Below are positions 55,044 through 63,355 of a stretch of DNA of 64,000 bases, in pieces; positions within the stretch are counted from its first letter, which is position 1; each line of letters starts with the position of its first letter. Location: positions 248,001-312,000 of the forward strand of contig NZ_JAGEPF010000005.1 in NCBI RefSeq assembly GCF_017573465.1, in the 5' to 3' direction. This DNA comes from Actinomadura violacea (GTDB lineage: Bacteria > Actinomycetota > Actinomycetes > Streptosporangiales > Streptosporangiaceae). The notes under the pieces are model-generated. The model saw nothing but the letters and a program-made list of their open reading frames with translations. It ran no database searches and had not been told where the DNA came from. The position numbers were made by a program, and so were the translations under genes.

Positions 55044-55931
55044 TCAGCGGCGGCGGGAGAGGGACGTGAGGCGGGCGGCGATGCGGGTCATCGTCGCCTC
55101 GTCGGGGTTCCAGCCGCGTTGGAGAAGTGCGGTCAGGAGCGCCTCCAAGTAGGGGGCCGGGCGGGACAGGAAGAGCTTGGTGACGGGGATGATCTGCCAG
55201 CCCCTCTCCCGGCGGAGCCAGCGGCGGCGGTTCTCGTCGTGGGCGCGGGCGGCGCGGCCCGTGTGGTGGCGTTCGCCGTCGTACTCCAGGCCGACGCGGT
55301 AGGTCTCGTAGCCGAGGTCCACGTAGAGGCAGCGGTCGTTCGGGCCCGCGACGGGCACCTGGGTGCGGGGGCGCGGGAAGCCCGCGTCGACGACGGCGGT
55401 CCGCAGCCAGCTCTCGCCGGGGGACGCCGCGCCGCGGTCGCCGAGGCGGAGGAGTTCCCGGAGCCGCCTGTTGCCGTGGTAGCCGGGCAGCGTGCGGGCC
55501 ATGGCCCTGAGTTCATCGGTGTCGACTCCGTTCCTGAGGAACTGGTCCAGTGCGGCGACGGCTTCGGCGCGCGGAAGCCAGCGGGTGCAGTCGAGCGCCG
55601 TCCGGGGCCGGGAGGTGACGCGGATGCCCGCCTCCTCCTCGATGTGGTCGGGCGGAAGCTCGACATGGTCGGGAAGTAAGGGAGGGCCCGTTGCGGGGTG
55701 GGCGGGTCGTGGGGTGATGAGGTCGACGTCCCAGTCGGTCTCGTTCACGCCCGGCGGGAGGACGTCGATGCCCCAGATCCACGCGGCGGTGCGGCGGGCG
55801 ATGACCGCATCGGACGGGAGGAGCCGGCTGAGCGCCGCGGCGCGGGCGGTGAGCGACGAGCCGGTGCCCGGCGCCAAGTGGACGGCCGGGCCGCCGGACG
55901 TTCGTTTCCAGGTGATGCCGTGTGCGTTCAT
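55044..55931 (-). CDS. AbiEi/DUF559-type protein, possible nuclease
   Basis: A 295-residue protein. The N-terminal part (LTARAAALSRLLPSDAVIARRTAAWIWG) resembles the AbiEi antitoxin-like wHTH region common in actinomycete orphan proteins, and the C-terminal part (VDLGYETYRVGLEYDGERHH...AHDENRRRWLRRERGWQIIPV) has the DUF559/Vsr-like fold with a possible PD-(D/E)XK active site (Asp, Glu, Lys positions plausible). No toxin gene is adjacent. The ATG at 55931 or a GTG two codons earlier begins the frame. Common in Actinomadura genomes in many copies; function unknown. Confidence 0.8.
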   Translation of the reverse strand: MNAHGITWKRTSGGPAVHLAPGTGSSLTARAAALSRLLPSDAVIARRTAAWIWGIDVLPPGVNETDWDVDLITPRPAHPATGPPLLPDHVELPPDHIEEEAGIRVTSRPRTALDCTRWLPRAEAVAALDQFLRNGVDTDELRAMARTLPGYHGNRRLRELLRLGDRGAASPGESWLRTAVVDAGFPRPRTQVPVAGPNDRCLYVDLGYETYRVGLEYDGERHHTGRAARAHDENRRRWLRRERGWQIIPVTKLFLSRPAPYLEALLTALLQRGWNPDEATMTRIAARLTSLSRRR

Positions 55932-56008
55932 GTTCACCGATGATGGTCGCCTCGCCGGGCCCGCGGAAGGGTGCGGGGAAAATGTGGATAACCTCCCGTC
56001 AGCGCAGG

Positions 56009-57400
56009 TCAGCGCCGTTCCCGTGTCAGGAGCACTGCCGTCAGCGCGGCTCCGCAGAAGGCGACGGCCGATGCGGTGGCGAAGAGGGCGTCCAGGCCGT
56101 CGGCGAACACCCGGTGCCGGCTCAGAACGGCTCCGTACACCGCGATCCCTACGGCTGATCCGACCTGCATGACGGTGTTGTTGACGCCGGACGCCATGCC
56201 GAGCCGGGACCGGTCGGCGACGTCCACGGCGAGGCTCCCGAGGGTCGGCAGCGCGATCCCGCACGCGAGGCCGGCCAGCGCCATGCCGGGGGCGAGGTGC
56301 GTCCAGGAGGAGCCGGCGTCGAGCCCGGTCATGAGCAGGATCGCGACCGCGAGGAGGGCCAGCGAACCCGCGACGAGCGGTCCCTTCGGGAGGCGGTCCA
56401 TGACGGCGCCGGCGACGGGGCCGGCGACGAGGATGGGCACGACGAGCGGCAGGAAGCACAGGCCGGTCTTGAGCGCCGAGAAGCCGAGCTGGTCCTGGAA
56501 CCACAGCGACACGTAGATGAGCAGGGCGAACACGCTGGCCTGCACGGTGAACGACCCGATCTGGGTGCCGCTGAACGCGCGGTCCCGGAAGAGCGGCAGG
56601 TCCAGCATCGGGTCGCGCAGGCGGCTCTCGGCGATGAGGAACGCGGCGAACGAGGCGGCCGACGCGCCGAAGACGAGCAGGGTCGCGGTGCTCCCCCACC
56701 CGTGGTCCTCGGCCCGGAGCAGGCCGAAGACGAGAAGGGACAGGGAGACGGCCAGCAGGCAGGGTCCGGCCAGGTCGATGCGCCGGGGTTCGGACGCGGG
56801 TTCCTCACGCGGCAGTGAGCGGACGCCCATCGCGAGGGTGACGGCCGCGACCGGCACGTTCACCAGGAAGACCCAGCGCCAGCCGAGCGCGGAGACGAGC
56901 GCGCCGCCGATGACGGGGCCGAGGACGACGGCGAGCCCGGCGGCCGTCCCCCGCACGCCGAAGGCGACGCCGCGGGCCTGTCCCGTGTAGCACTGCGCGA
57001 TGAGCGCGAGCGTCGTCGCGAACATCAGCGCTCCGGCCAGCCCTTGGACGGCCCGGGCCGCGATGAGGGCGGCGGCGGTGGGCGCGAGGCCGCATGCCAG
57101 GGACGCCAGTGCGAACAGCGTCACGCCCGCGAGGAAGGAGCGGCGCCGTCCCCAGCGGTCGGCGAAGGCCCCGGCGGTGAGCTGGGACGCGGCCATCGCC
57201 ATCGTGTAGGCGTTCATCACCCATTGCAGGTCGCCGAGGCCGGCGTGCAGGTCGCGGCGCATTCCGGGGACGGCGACGGTCACCACCGTGGCGTCCAGCA
57301 TCAGCATGAAGACGGCGGCGACGATCGCCGTGAGCGGCCACCATCCGGTCTCCCGGTCCGGGTGGCCGGCGATCTCGGCGGCGGGTCTCTGGTCGACCAT
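56009..57400 (-). CDS. DHA2-family drug-type MFS transporter
   Basis: A 463-residue transporter with about 14 membrane segments: MLMDATVVTVAVPGMRRDL is the typical DHA2 motif in segment 1, followed by FADRWGRRRSF (motif A) and GLAGALMFATTLALI. It exports drugs or metabolites with the proton gradient. Divergent from the TetR gene at 57489, with a large inverted repeat between them (57412-57446), a classic efflux-regulator arrangement. Confidence 0.93.
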   Translation of the reverse strand: MVDQRPAAEIAGHPDRETGWWPLTAIVAAVFMLMLDATVVTVAVPGMRRDLHAGLGDLQWVMNAYTMAMAASQLTAGAFADRWGRRRSFLAGVTLFALASLACGLAPTAAALIAARAVQGLAGALMFATTLALIAQCYTGQARGVAFGVRGTAAGLAVVLGPVIGGALVSALGWRWVFLVNVPVAAVTLAMGVRSLPREEPASEPRRIDLAGPCLLAVSLSLLVFGLLRAEDHGWGSTATLLVFGASAASFAAFLIAESRLRDPMLDLPLFRDRAFSGTQIGSFTVQASVFALLIYVSLWFQDQLGFSALKTGLCFLPLVVPILVAGPVAGAVMDRLPKGPLVAGSLALLAVAILLMTGLDAGSSWTHLAPGMALAGLACGIALPTLGSLAVDVADRSRLGMASGVNNTVMQVGSAVGIAVYGAVLSRHRVFADGLDALFATASAVAFCGAALTAVLLTRERR

Positions 57401-57411
57401 GCGACTCCTTC

Positions 57412-57446
57412 CCTAGCACTGTTAGAGGTAATCTAACACCGCTAGG
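57412..57446. promoter_or_regulatory. 15-bp imperfect inverted repeat, TetR operator
   Basis: CCTAGCACTGTTAGA (57412-57426) and TCTAACACCGCTAGG (57432-57446) pair at 13 of 15 positions across a 5-base spacer; a half-site-like CACTGCTAGG recurs at 57457-57466. It lies between the divergent efflux pump and TetR genes, and covers the probable core promoter of both. Confidence 0.7.
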
Positions 57447-57488
57447 GGGTGCCTTGCACTGCTAGGTTGGGGTCGTGGAGGTGCGCTG

Positions 57489-58178
57489 ATGGCCGCAGGG
57501 GATTACGGGTTCGCGCGCGGCGAGGAGACGTCCGCCGCGCCGCGGCTGGACCGCGCGGAGATCGTCCAGGCGGCGCTGCGGCTGCTGGACGAGGACGGGT
57601 TCGACGCGTTCAGCATGCGCCGGCTCGCCGCGGCGCTCGACATCAAGTCGCCGTCGCTGTACTGGCACGTCAAGGGCAAGGACGAGCTGTTCGACCTGCT
57701 CGTCGACACCGTCATCGGCAAATGCCCGCTACCGGAGGACGGCGCCGGGGAGCCGTGGGACGAACGGCTCATCGCGGTCGGCCTCGACCTGCGCCGCGTC
57801 CTGCTCGCGCATCCCGCGGCGACGCGCCTGCTGCCTGGCCGGCTCCCGTTCGGCCCCAACGGGCTGCGCCTCGCCGACCGCGTGATCGGCATGCTGCGCC
57901 GCGCCGGCTTCGACGACCGGATGGCGGGCTACGGGTACCTGCTGCTGATGTTCTACGTGACGGGGTTCGCCGTCCAGGAGATCGCGTTCGGCAAGGGTCC
58001 GGAGAACGGGGACCGGCTCGCCGAAGTGGGCCGCTATCTGGAGGGACTGCCCGCCGACCGCTACCCCGACCTGGTGGCGGTCGCGGGCGGGCTCCTCGCG
58101 CCGCGCCTCACCGACCGGTTCGATTTCGGGCTGCGGAGCCTCGTCGACGGCCTCGCCGAGAAGCGGCGGGCGCGCTGA
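57489..58178 (+). CDS. TetR-family repressor (TetR class)
   Basis: A 229-residue TetR protein: AEIVQAALRLLDEDGFDAFSMRRLAAALDIKSPSLYWHVKGKDEL is the DNA-binding domain with the TetR-class WHV motif, and the C-terminal TetR_C domain (about 85-220) is helical with FYVTGFAVQE. Expected to be released by an exporter substrate and to repress the divergent DHA2 pump through the dyad at 57412-57446. GGAGG lies upstream of the ATG. Confidence 0.93.
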   Translation: MAAGDYGFARGEETSAAPRLDRAEIVQAALRLLDEDGFDAFSMRRLAAALDIKSPSLYWHVKGKDELFDLLVDTVIGKCPLPEDGAGEPWDERLIAVGLDLRRVLLAHPAATRLLPGRLPFGPNGLRLADRVIGMLRRAGFDDRMAGYGYLLLMFYVTGFAVQEIAFGKGPENGDRLAEVGRYLEGLPADRYPDLVAVAGGLLAPRLTDRFDFGLRSLVDGLAEKRRAR

Positions 58179-58180
58179 CG

Positions 58181-58963
58181 TCAGAGGGTCGCGTCGGGGC
58201 GCATGACGGTGGCGGCGGACGCGGCCCAGGCGCCGATGCGGTGGATGAGGTCCGGGGTCGCGGCGACCTCGGCGTGGCCGAATCCCGGTTCGATCCACAG
58301 TTCCTTCGGGTCGCGCGCCGCGTCGTACAGCTGCCGTCCGTGCTCGGTCGGGAAGAACGCGTCGGCGTCGCCGTGGACGACCAGCAGCGGCGCGGGCGCG
58401 ATGCGCGCGGCGACCTCGTGAGGCGCTTCGGGGACGGGGTCCCAGCCCTTGGCGGCGATGCGGGTGCCGCGGGCGAGGCGGACGGCGAGACGTCCGAGGG
58501 GCCGTTCGATGACCCAGTGGACGCGGCGCATGGGCACGGTGTCGCGGTAGTACCAGCGGGCGGGCGCGCTGACCGAGACGACGGCGTCGACGTCGCCGTG
58601 CAGGGCGGCGTGCCGGATGGCGACGGCGCCGCCCAGCGAGAAGCCGGCGACGGCGACGCGCCGGTAGCCGCGCGAGCGTGCGGCGGCGACCGCGGCCTGC
58701 ACGTCGAGGACCTCCAGGTCGCCGACGGTGGAGTGCCCGCCGGAGCGTCCGTGGCCGCGCAGGTCGAGGGCGACGACGCCGCCGTACCGGTGCAGGACCG
58801 CGCCGATGCGGCGGAGCGCGGGCTGCCGCCACGAGCAGGTGAAGCCGTGCGCGAGCACGAAGCAGAGGTCGCCGTCCCCGCCGAGGTGTCCTGCGTCGAT
58901 CCGCACGCCGTCGGCGGCGTGCAGGGTCACGGGCTCCGGAGTCACCCCTCCATGATCGGTCAT
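58181..58963 (-). CDS. Alpha/beta hydrolase
   Basis: A 260-residue hydrolase: FVLAHGFTCSWRQPALRRIG contains the oxyanion motif, VAVAGFSLGGAVAIRHA the nucleophile Ser, and VVHGDADAFFPTEH and GFGHAEVA the catalytic Asp and His. No signal peptide. Ends two bases from the TetR stop, a tail-to-tail arrangement. Related to acyl-ester and lysophospholipid hydrolases; the substrate is unknown. Confidence 0.9.
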   Translation of the reverse strand: MTDHGGVTPEPVTLHAADGVRIDAGHLGGDGDLCFVLAHGFTCSWRQPALRRIGAVLHRYGGVVALDLRGHGRSGGHSTVGDLEVLDVQAAVAAARSRGYRRVAVAGFSLGGAVAIRHAALHGDVDAVVSVSAPARWYYRDTVPMRRVHWVIERPLGRLAVRLARGTRIAAKGWDPVPEAPHEVAARIAPAPLLVVHGDADAFFPTEHGRQLYDAARDPKELWIEPGFGHAEVAATPDLIHRIGAWAASAATVMRPDATL

Positions 58964-59087
58964 GGCGCCGCGGGGATCTCATCCGGCCCGCCGGAGAAGT
59001 GCGGCGGATGGGGCTGAACGGGCAGGTGGGTGGGTAGGGAGCGGGTGTGTCGGGGACGCCGGTCGGGTCACGGGCGCGCGGGTCGGG

Positions 59088-59426
59088 ATGGCCGGTATGG
59101 ACGGCGAAGACCGCGCGCTGCGCCTGACGGCGCGCGAGGGGCCGCCGGACGCCCCGGCCGCCGGGAAGCGGCCCGCGAAGAAGGCGGGTGCGCGTCCCGG
59201 GCGTTCGCCGCGGCGCGGTACCGGCGAGTACGCGCTGCGGTCCATGCTGTCGTCGGCGTGGGCGCACGACCGGGCGGCGGACCTGCTGGAGGACATGGCG
59301 GCCGTCCATCCGGACGAGGCCGCGGCGCATCTGGAGACGGCCGAGCGGCATCGCCGGTGGGCGGAGAACGACCGGGACCTGGCGGAGCGGTACGGGCCGC
59401 ACTCCGGGGACCCGGACGGTTTGTGA
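59088..59426 (+). CDS. Small hypothetical protein
   Basis: About 112 residues. The N-terminal third is Arg/Pro/Ala-rich and looks disordered; the C-terminal part (EYALRSMLSSAWAHDRAADLLEDMAAVHPDEAAAHLETAERHRRWAENDRDLAERYG) is charged and predicted helical, possibly a coiled coil. The start is uncertain: ATG at 59088 or 59097. No known domain. GC3 bias supports coding, but it could also be spurious; next gene follows after 69 bases. Confidence 0.55.
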   Translation: MAGMDGEDRALRLTAREGPPDAPAAGKRPAKKAGARPGRSPRRGTGEYALRSMLSSAWAHDRAADLLEDMAAVHPDEAAAHLETAERHRRWAENDRDLAERYGPHSGDPDGL

Positions 59427-59495
59427 CGGGCGCCCCGCGGGGTGCAGGGTGGGACACCGGGCGGTCATCGGCGACGGCAGGCGGAGGTAGTGGAC

Positions 59496-60143
59496 ATGAC
59501 GGTGGATCCGGGGACTCTTCGAACGACGCGCCGCTCGCTCCACGGCGTCGCGGAACAGCTGCTCGCGGGCCCGCAGTACCGGGAGAGCGGGACGATCCGC
59601 CTGCGCGTGCTGGCCGACGGGTTCGCGACCGTCGGCGCGTCGGGCCTCCGCGTGGCGGGGGCCGAGCTCGTCGCGGGTGACAGGGCGATCCCGCTGAACG
59701 GCGCGACGTGCGGGGAAATGGCCACGGCGGCCGGCATCGAGGCGGGCGCCCCGCAGGGCCTCTACAAGGACGGCAGCGGTGTCGGAGCGGACGAGACGCT
59801 CGGCGTGGACGCCGGCGCAGCCGCCCACATCGAGGAGTGCTTCGCGCGCGGCAACGAGGCCCTGGTCCGGTTCGCGCCGGATGTCGTGCCCGTCCTGTGG
59901 CCGGAGCATTTCGACCTGGCCATCACCCTGGACGAGGTCAATTACGGCATATCCCCCGGCGACGATTTCCTCGGCGAGCCGTACGCGTACGCGGGTCCGT
60001 GGGAGCCCCGGCAGGGGGCGTTCTGGAACGCCTCGTTCGGCGCGGCGCGGCCCGTCCGGCTCCTGCCCGGCGCGACGGCGCTGCACGACTTCTTCATGGA
60101 GGCGCGGGACCGGGCCGCCCACGACCCCGCCCGGCGGCCCTGA
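59496..60143 (+). CDS. Hypothetical protein
   Basis: A 215-residue soluble protein without signal or membrane segment. Motifs include IRLRVLADGFATVGASGLRVAGAELVAG, HIEECFARGNEALVRFAPDVVPVLWPEHFDLAI and YAYAGPWEPRQGAFWN; the last two are acidic and aromatic, and could form a beta-barrel ligand site. No recognised family. Good GCGGAGG ribosome binding site eight bases from the ATG. Cotranscribed probably with the LLM gene at 60193. Confidence 0.7.
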   Translation: MTVDPGTLRTTRRSLHGVAEQLLAGPQYRESGTIRLRVLADGFATVGASGLRVAGAELVAGDRAIPLNGATCGEMATAAGIEAGAPQGLYKDGSGVGADETLGVDAGAAAHIEECFARGNEALVRFAPDVVPVLWPEHFDLAITLDEVNYGISPGDDFLGEPYAYAGPWEPRQGAFWNASFGAARPVRLLPGATALHDFFMEARDRAAHDPARRP

Positions 60144-60192
60144 CCACGCTCTGTGCGACGATCAGAGCAGGACGCTGACCTGGGAGGTCGTT

Positions 60193-61104
60193 GTGCGCAT
60201 CGGTGTTTCCCTCGGCGAGCGCGGCGGTGCCGACGCGCTGGACAGGCTGGCCGACGACGTGCGGCGCGCCGCCGACGACGGGTTCGCCTCGGCGTGGATG
60301 TCGAACATCTTCGGCGTGGACGCGCTGACCGCGCTCGCGGTGGCGGGCAGCCGGGTGCCGGGGATCGAGCTGGGGACGGCCGTGGTGCCGACGTATCCGC
60401 GTCACCCGGCGGCGCTGGCCCAGCAGGTGCGGACCGCCGCGCTCGCGCTCGGCGAGGGACGGCTGACCCTCGGCATCGGCCTGTCGCACAAGGTCGTCAT
60501 CGAGGAGATGTACGGGTACGACTTCGGCCGTCCGCTGCGCCACATGGACGAGTACCTATCGGTACTGCTGCCGCTGCTCGACCACCAGACGGCGTCGTTC
60601 ACCGGTGAGACGGTGCGCGGGCAGATCGGGCTGACCGTGCCGAACGAGGGCCGGGTCCCTGTCCTGCTGGCGGCGCTCGGCCCGAAGATGCTGAGGCTCG
60701 CCGCAGAGCGCGCGGACGGGACCGTCCTGTGGATGACGGGCCCGGCCACCGTCCGCGACCACATCGCGCCGACCATCACCGCGGCCGCGGAGGCGGCGGG
60801 CCGTCCCGCGCCCCGGATCGTGTGCGTGCTGCCGGTGTGCGTCACGGGCGACGCGGAGCGGGCGCGCGAGCGCGCGGCGAAGGCGTTCGAGGTGTACGGG
60901 ACGCTGCCGTCCTACCGCGCGATGATGGACCGGGAGGGCGCCGAGGGCCCCGCCGACCTCGCGATCATCGGCGACGAGGACGCGGTCGGCGCGCGGCTCC
61001 AGGACCTGGCCGCCGCGGGGGTCACCGAGTTCGTGGCGGGCGAGTTCATGCCCGGCGACGACCGGACCCGCACCCGCGCCTTCCTGCGCTCGTTCGCCTC
61101 CTGA
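60193..61104 (+). CDS. LLM-class F420-dependent oxidoreductase
   Basis: A 303-residue luciferase-like oxidoreductase of the TIGR03564 type: RIGVSLGERGGADALDRL, SAWMSNIFGVDALTALAVAG, VVPTYPRHPAALAQQVRTAAL and LGIGLSHKVVIEEMYGYDF, with LLAALGPKMLRLAAERADGTVLWM. These enzymes reduce or oxidise with F420. GTG start at 60193, GGGAGG five bases upstream. Located downstream of a hypothetical gene and convergent with VOC. Confidence 0.93.
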   Translation: MRIGVSLGERGGADALDRLADDVRRAADDGFASAWMSNIFGVDALTALAVAGSRVPGIELGTAVVPTYPRHPAALAQQVRTAALALGEGRLTLGIGLSHKVVIEEMYGYDFGRPLRHMDEYLSVLLPLLDHQTASFTGETVRGQIGLTVPNEGRVPVLLAALGPKMLRLAAERADGTVLWMTGPATVRDHIAPTITAAAEAAGRPAPRIVCVLPVCVTGDAERARERAAKAFEVYGTLPSYRAMMDREGAEGPADLAIIGDEDAVGARLQDLAAAGVTEFVAGEFMPGDDRTRTRAFLRSFAS

Positions 61105-61120
61105 CCCGCCCCGGCCGCCG

Positions 61121-61498
61121 TCAGGGCGAGATCAGCTCGTAGAGGTTGCCGCTGGAGTCGGAGAAGTACAGGCCGCGCGCGCCGAGCGGGTGGTCGGTGT
61201 CGACGCGGCCGTTGTCGGGGTGCGCGGGGTGGTCGCCGTAGGGGATCTCGCGGGCGTCGAGGCGGTCGAGGACCGCGTCGAACGTGGCGGCGTCCACGTC
61301 GAAGGCCAGGTGGTGGCCCTGCGGGAACGCGACGGTCATGAAGTCGAGGGTGAGGCCCTCGTCGACCTTGATCGGGACGAAGTGGCGGGCGTGCGGGTGC
61401 GGCCCGGTGTACGCCAGGCCCATGACGGCGGCGAAGAAGCGGGCGGCCTCGTCGTTGTCGGCGGCGGTGACGATGGTGTGGTTGAGGGTGATGGTCAT
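61121..61498 (-). CDS. VOC/glyoxalase-fold protein
   Basis: A 125-residue vicinal oxygen chelate protein with one betaalphabetabetabeta module pair: candidate metal ligands are His in LNHTIVTAADN, His in HHLAFDVDA and Glu in LYELISP. Could be a small extradiol dioxygenase, fosfomycin-type thiol transferase or a substrate-binding protein; the active site is not specific enough. It overlaps the TetR gene by ATGA, so both form one transcript under the double operator at 62150-62195. Confidence 0.88.
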   Translation of the reverse strand: MTITLNHTIVTAADNDEAARFFAAVMGLAYTGPHPHARHFVPIKVDEGLTLDFMTVAFPQGHHLAFDVDAATFDAVLDRLDAREIPYGDHPAHPDNGRVDTDHPLGARGLYFSDSSGNLYELISP

Positions 61499-62136
61499 TC
61501 GGTGCTCCCTTCGGGGTCCGTGCCGGTGAGCGCGCCGTGCAGGAAGACGTCCAGGTACTCCTCCAGGGAGGGCGCCGGGGCGTCGGGGCCGCCCGGCGGG
61601 CGGCTGCGGGTGAACACCAGCCCCATGAACATTCCGGCGAGCTGGTCGACGGGCAGCCGGAGCCGGTCGCGGTCGGGTTCGAAGAGTTCGGCGAGCGCGC
61701 CCCGCGTGCGGGCCATGGCGGACGCGCGGTCGATCGCGGCGTCGGCCGCCTCGCCGCCGCCGTGCGAGCCCCGGCCGCGGCGCCCGGTGGCGTGCAGGGC
61801 GCCGAGGACCATGCCCATGCGGCCGAGGTAGGCCTCGATCGCGGCGGTGGCCTCGGCGAGGCGGGCGGAGAGCGGCTGGTCGAGCGGGATCTCCTGGATC
61901 TCGGCGAGCACGTGGTCGGTGCGCAGCGCCTCCATGACGCAGGCGTCGAGCAGCTCGTCCTTGTCGGTGAAGACGCGGAAGATCGTCGCCTCGCCGATGC
62001 CGGCGGCGCGCGCGATCTGCCCGGTGGTGACGGCGGTGCCGTGCTCGGCGACGAGCGGCAGCGCGGTCCTGACGATCATCTCCCGGCGCTGCTCGGGACT
62101 CATCCCGGGGGCGCGGCGGCGGTTCTTGGCCTCCAT
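61495..62136 (-). CDS. TetR-family regulator
   Basis: A 213-residue TetR protein: REMIVRTALPLVAEHGTAVTTGQIARAAGIGEATIFRVFTDKDELL is the DNA-binding region, TetR_C-like tail thereafter. Start taken as ATG at 62136, which lies 14 bases before the first operator; a GTG at 62145 would add three residues. It precedes the VOC gene and is likely autoregulated through the two identical dyads in its promoter. Confidence 0.9.
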   Translation of the reverse strand: MEAKNRRRAPGMSPEQRREMIVRTALPLVAEHGTAVTTGQIARAAGIGEATIFRVFTDKDELLDACVMEALRTDHVLAEIQEIPLDQPLSARLAEATAAIEAYLGRMGMVLGALHATGRRGRGSHGGGEAADAAIDRASAMARTRGALAELFEPDRDRLRLPVDQLAGMFMGLVFTRSRPPGGPDAPAPSLEEYLDVFLHGALTGTDPEGSTE

Positions 62137-62149
62137 GCCCGCCACTGTA

Positions 62150-62195
62150 CGGAGTGAGTGCTCACTCCGTCAATACCGAAGTGAGTGCTCACTCC
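62150..62195. promoter_or_regulatory. Two AGTGAG-TG-CTCACT operators
   Basis: GGAGTGAG-TG-CTCACTCC (62151-62168) and GAAGTGAG-TG-CTCACTCC (62178-62195), centres 27 bases apart. They lie between the TetR start and the cobalamin riboswitch, so the TetR is the likely ligand. Both are perfect or nearly perfect inverted repeats around TG. Confidence 0.7.
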
Positions 62196-62220
62196 GACGT
62201 TCGCGCGAAACCGGATAAGG

Positions 62221-62412
62221 CGGCTGATACCGTTGCACTTCAAGCGCGCCCTGGAGCGAAGTCCGGTGTGAACCCGGCGCTGTCCCGCAACTGTGGTGCC
62301 CCTGTCGAAGAGGCCGAGCCAGGTCGCCTCCGCGCGCGCCGACGACTCTCGACCTCGTGGAAGGGCGATCCGTCATGACGGGCCGCGGCTTCCCTGCAGC
62401 CAGGAGGCTCCT
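62221..62412 (+). ncRNA. Cobalamin riboswitch with candidate RBS switch
   Basis: The aptamer core is recognisable: AAGTCCGGTGTGAACCCGGC, then CGCTGTCCCGCAACTGT (B12 box near 62283-62294) and GAGCCAGGTCGCCTC, corresponding to the end of the core near 62332. The leader then runs 80 bases to GTG of the BtuF-like gene. GCCTCC at 62326-62331, at the aptamer's 3' edge, is complementary to GGAGGC (62403-62408) containing the Shine-Dalgarno, so it may mask translation. Start and end of P1 are approximate. A B12-repressed importer is the expected role. Confidence 0.85.
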
Positions 62413-63330
62413 GTGAGACCCGTGCGCGTCCTCGGCGCGGCCATCGTGACCGCCGCCGTGACGCTCGCCGCCGGATGCGGCGGCGACGGCAAGACCAAGA
62501 CGGCGGACGGCGGCGCGAAGACCGTCACCGTCCAGGCCGGGAACGGCGCGGTGAGCGTTCCCGCCCACCCGAAGCGGATCGTGTCGCTGTCCCCCACGCA
62601 CACCGAGACGCTGTTCGCCATCGGCGCCGGCTCTCAGGTCGTCGCCGTCGACGGCCTGTCGGACTACCCGTCCAACGCGCCCCGCACGCAGCTTTCCGCC
62701 TTCAAGCCGAACGCCGAGGCGGTCGTCAAGTACCGGCCCGACCTCGTCGTCCTGTCCAACGACATGGACGGCATCGTCAAGGCGCTGGAGAAGGTCAAGA
62801 TCCCCGTGCTGCTGGAACCGGCCGCAGAGAAGCTCGACGACGCCTACGACGAGATCACCGACCTGGGCCTCGCCACCGGGCACGCCGCCGAGGCCAAGAA
62901 GGTCACCGATGGGATGCGCGCCGACATCCAGAAGACCGTCGCCGCGTCCACCAAGGGCAAGGGCCTCACCTACTACCACGAGCTTGACAACGAGCTCCAC
63001 ACGGTGACGTCGCAGACGTTCGCCGGGCAGGTCTACGGCCTGTTCGGGCTGCGCAACGTCGCGGACGCCGCGGACAAGGCGAGCGGCGGGTACCCGCAAC
63101 TGTCCCGCGAGTACCTCGTCAAGAAGGACCCGGACCTGATCTTCCTGGCCGACACCAAGTGCTGCGGGCAGAACGCCGCCGCGCTCGCCAAGCGGCCCGG
63201 CTTCCAGAGCCTGAAGGCCGTCAAGGACGGCGGCGTCGTGCCGCTGGACGACGACCTCGCGTCCCGCTGGGGCCCGCGCCTGCCGCAGTTCGTGAAGGCG
63301 ATCGGCGACGCGGTGCAGAAGACGCGTTGA
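62413..63330 (+). CDS. BtuF-like substrate-binding lipoprotein
   Basis: A 305-residue lipoprotein: signal peptide (VTLAAGC) near residue 22, followed by a type III solute-binding fold (FecB/BtuF), with RIVSLSPTHTETLFAIGAGSQVVAVDG and DLVVLSNDMDGIVKALEKV, and the long helix with KGLTYYHELDNE. Type III proteins bind siderophores, heme or corrinoids; the cobalamin riboswitch immediately upstream argues for corrinoid. GTG start with AGGAGG. The FecCD permease follows. Confidence 0.93.
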   Translation: MRPVRVLGAAIVTAAVTLAAGCGGDGKTKTADGGAKTVTVQAGNGAVSVPAHPKRIVSLSPTHTETLFAIGAGSQVVAVDGLSDYPSNAPRTQLSAFKPNAEAVVKYRPDLVVLSNDMDGIVKALEKVKIPVLLEPAAEKLDDAYDEITDLGLATGHAAEAKKVTDGMRADIQKTVAASTKGKGLTYYHELDNELHTVTSQTFAGQVYGLFGLRNVADAADKASGGYPQLSREYLVKKDPDLIFLADTKCCGQNAAALAKRPGFQSLKAVKDGGVVPLDDDLASRWGPRLPQFVKAIGDAVQKTR

Positions 63331-63355
63331 CCGCCGCCCCGAAGGACCCCCGCCC

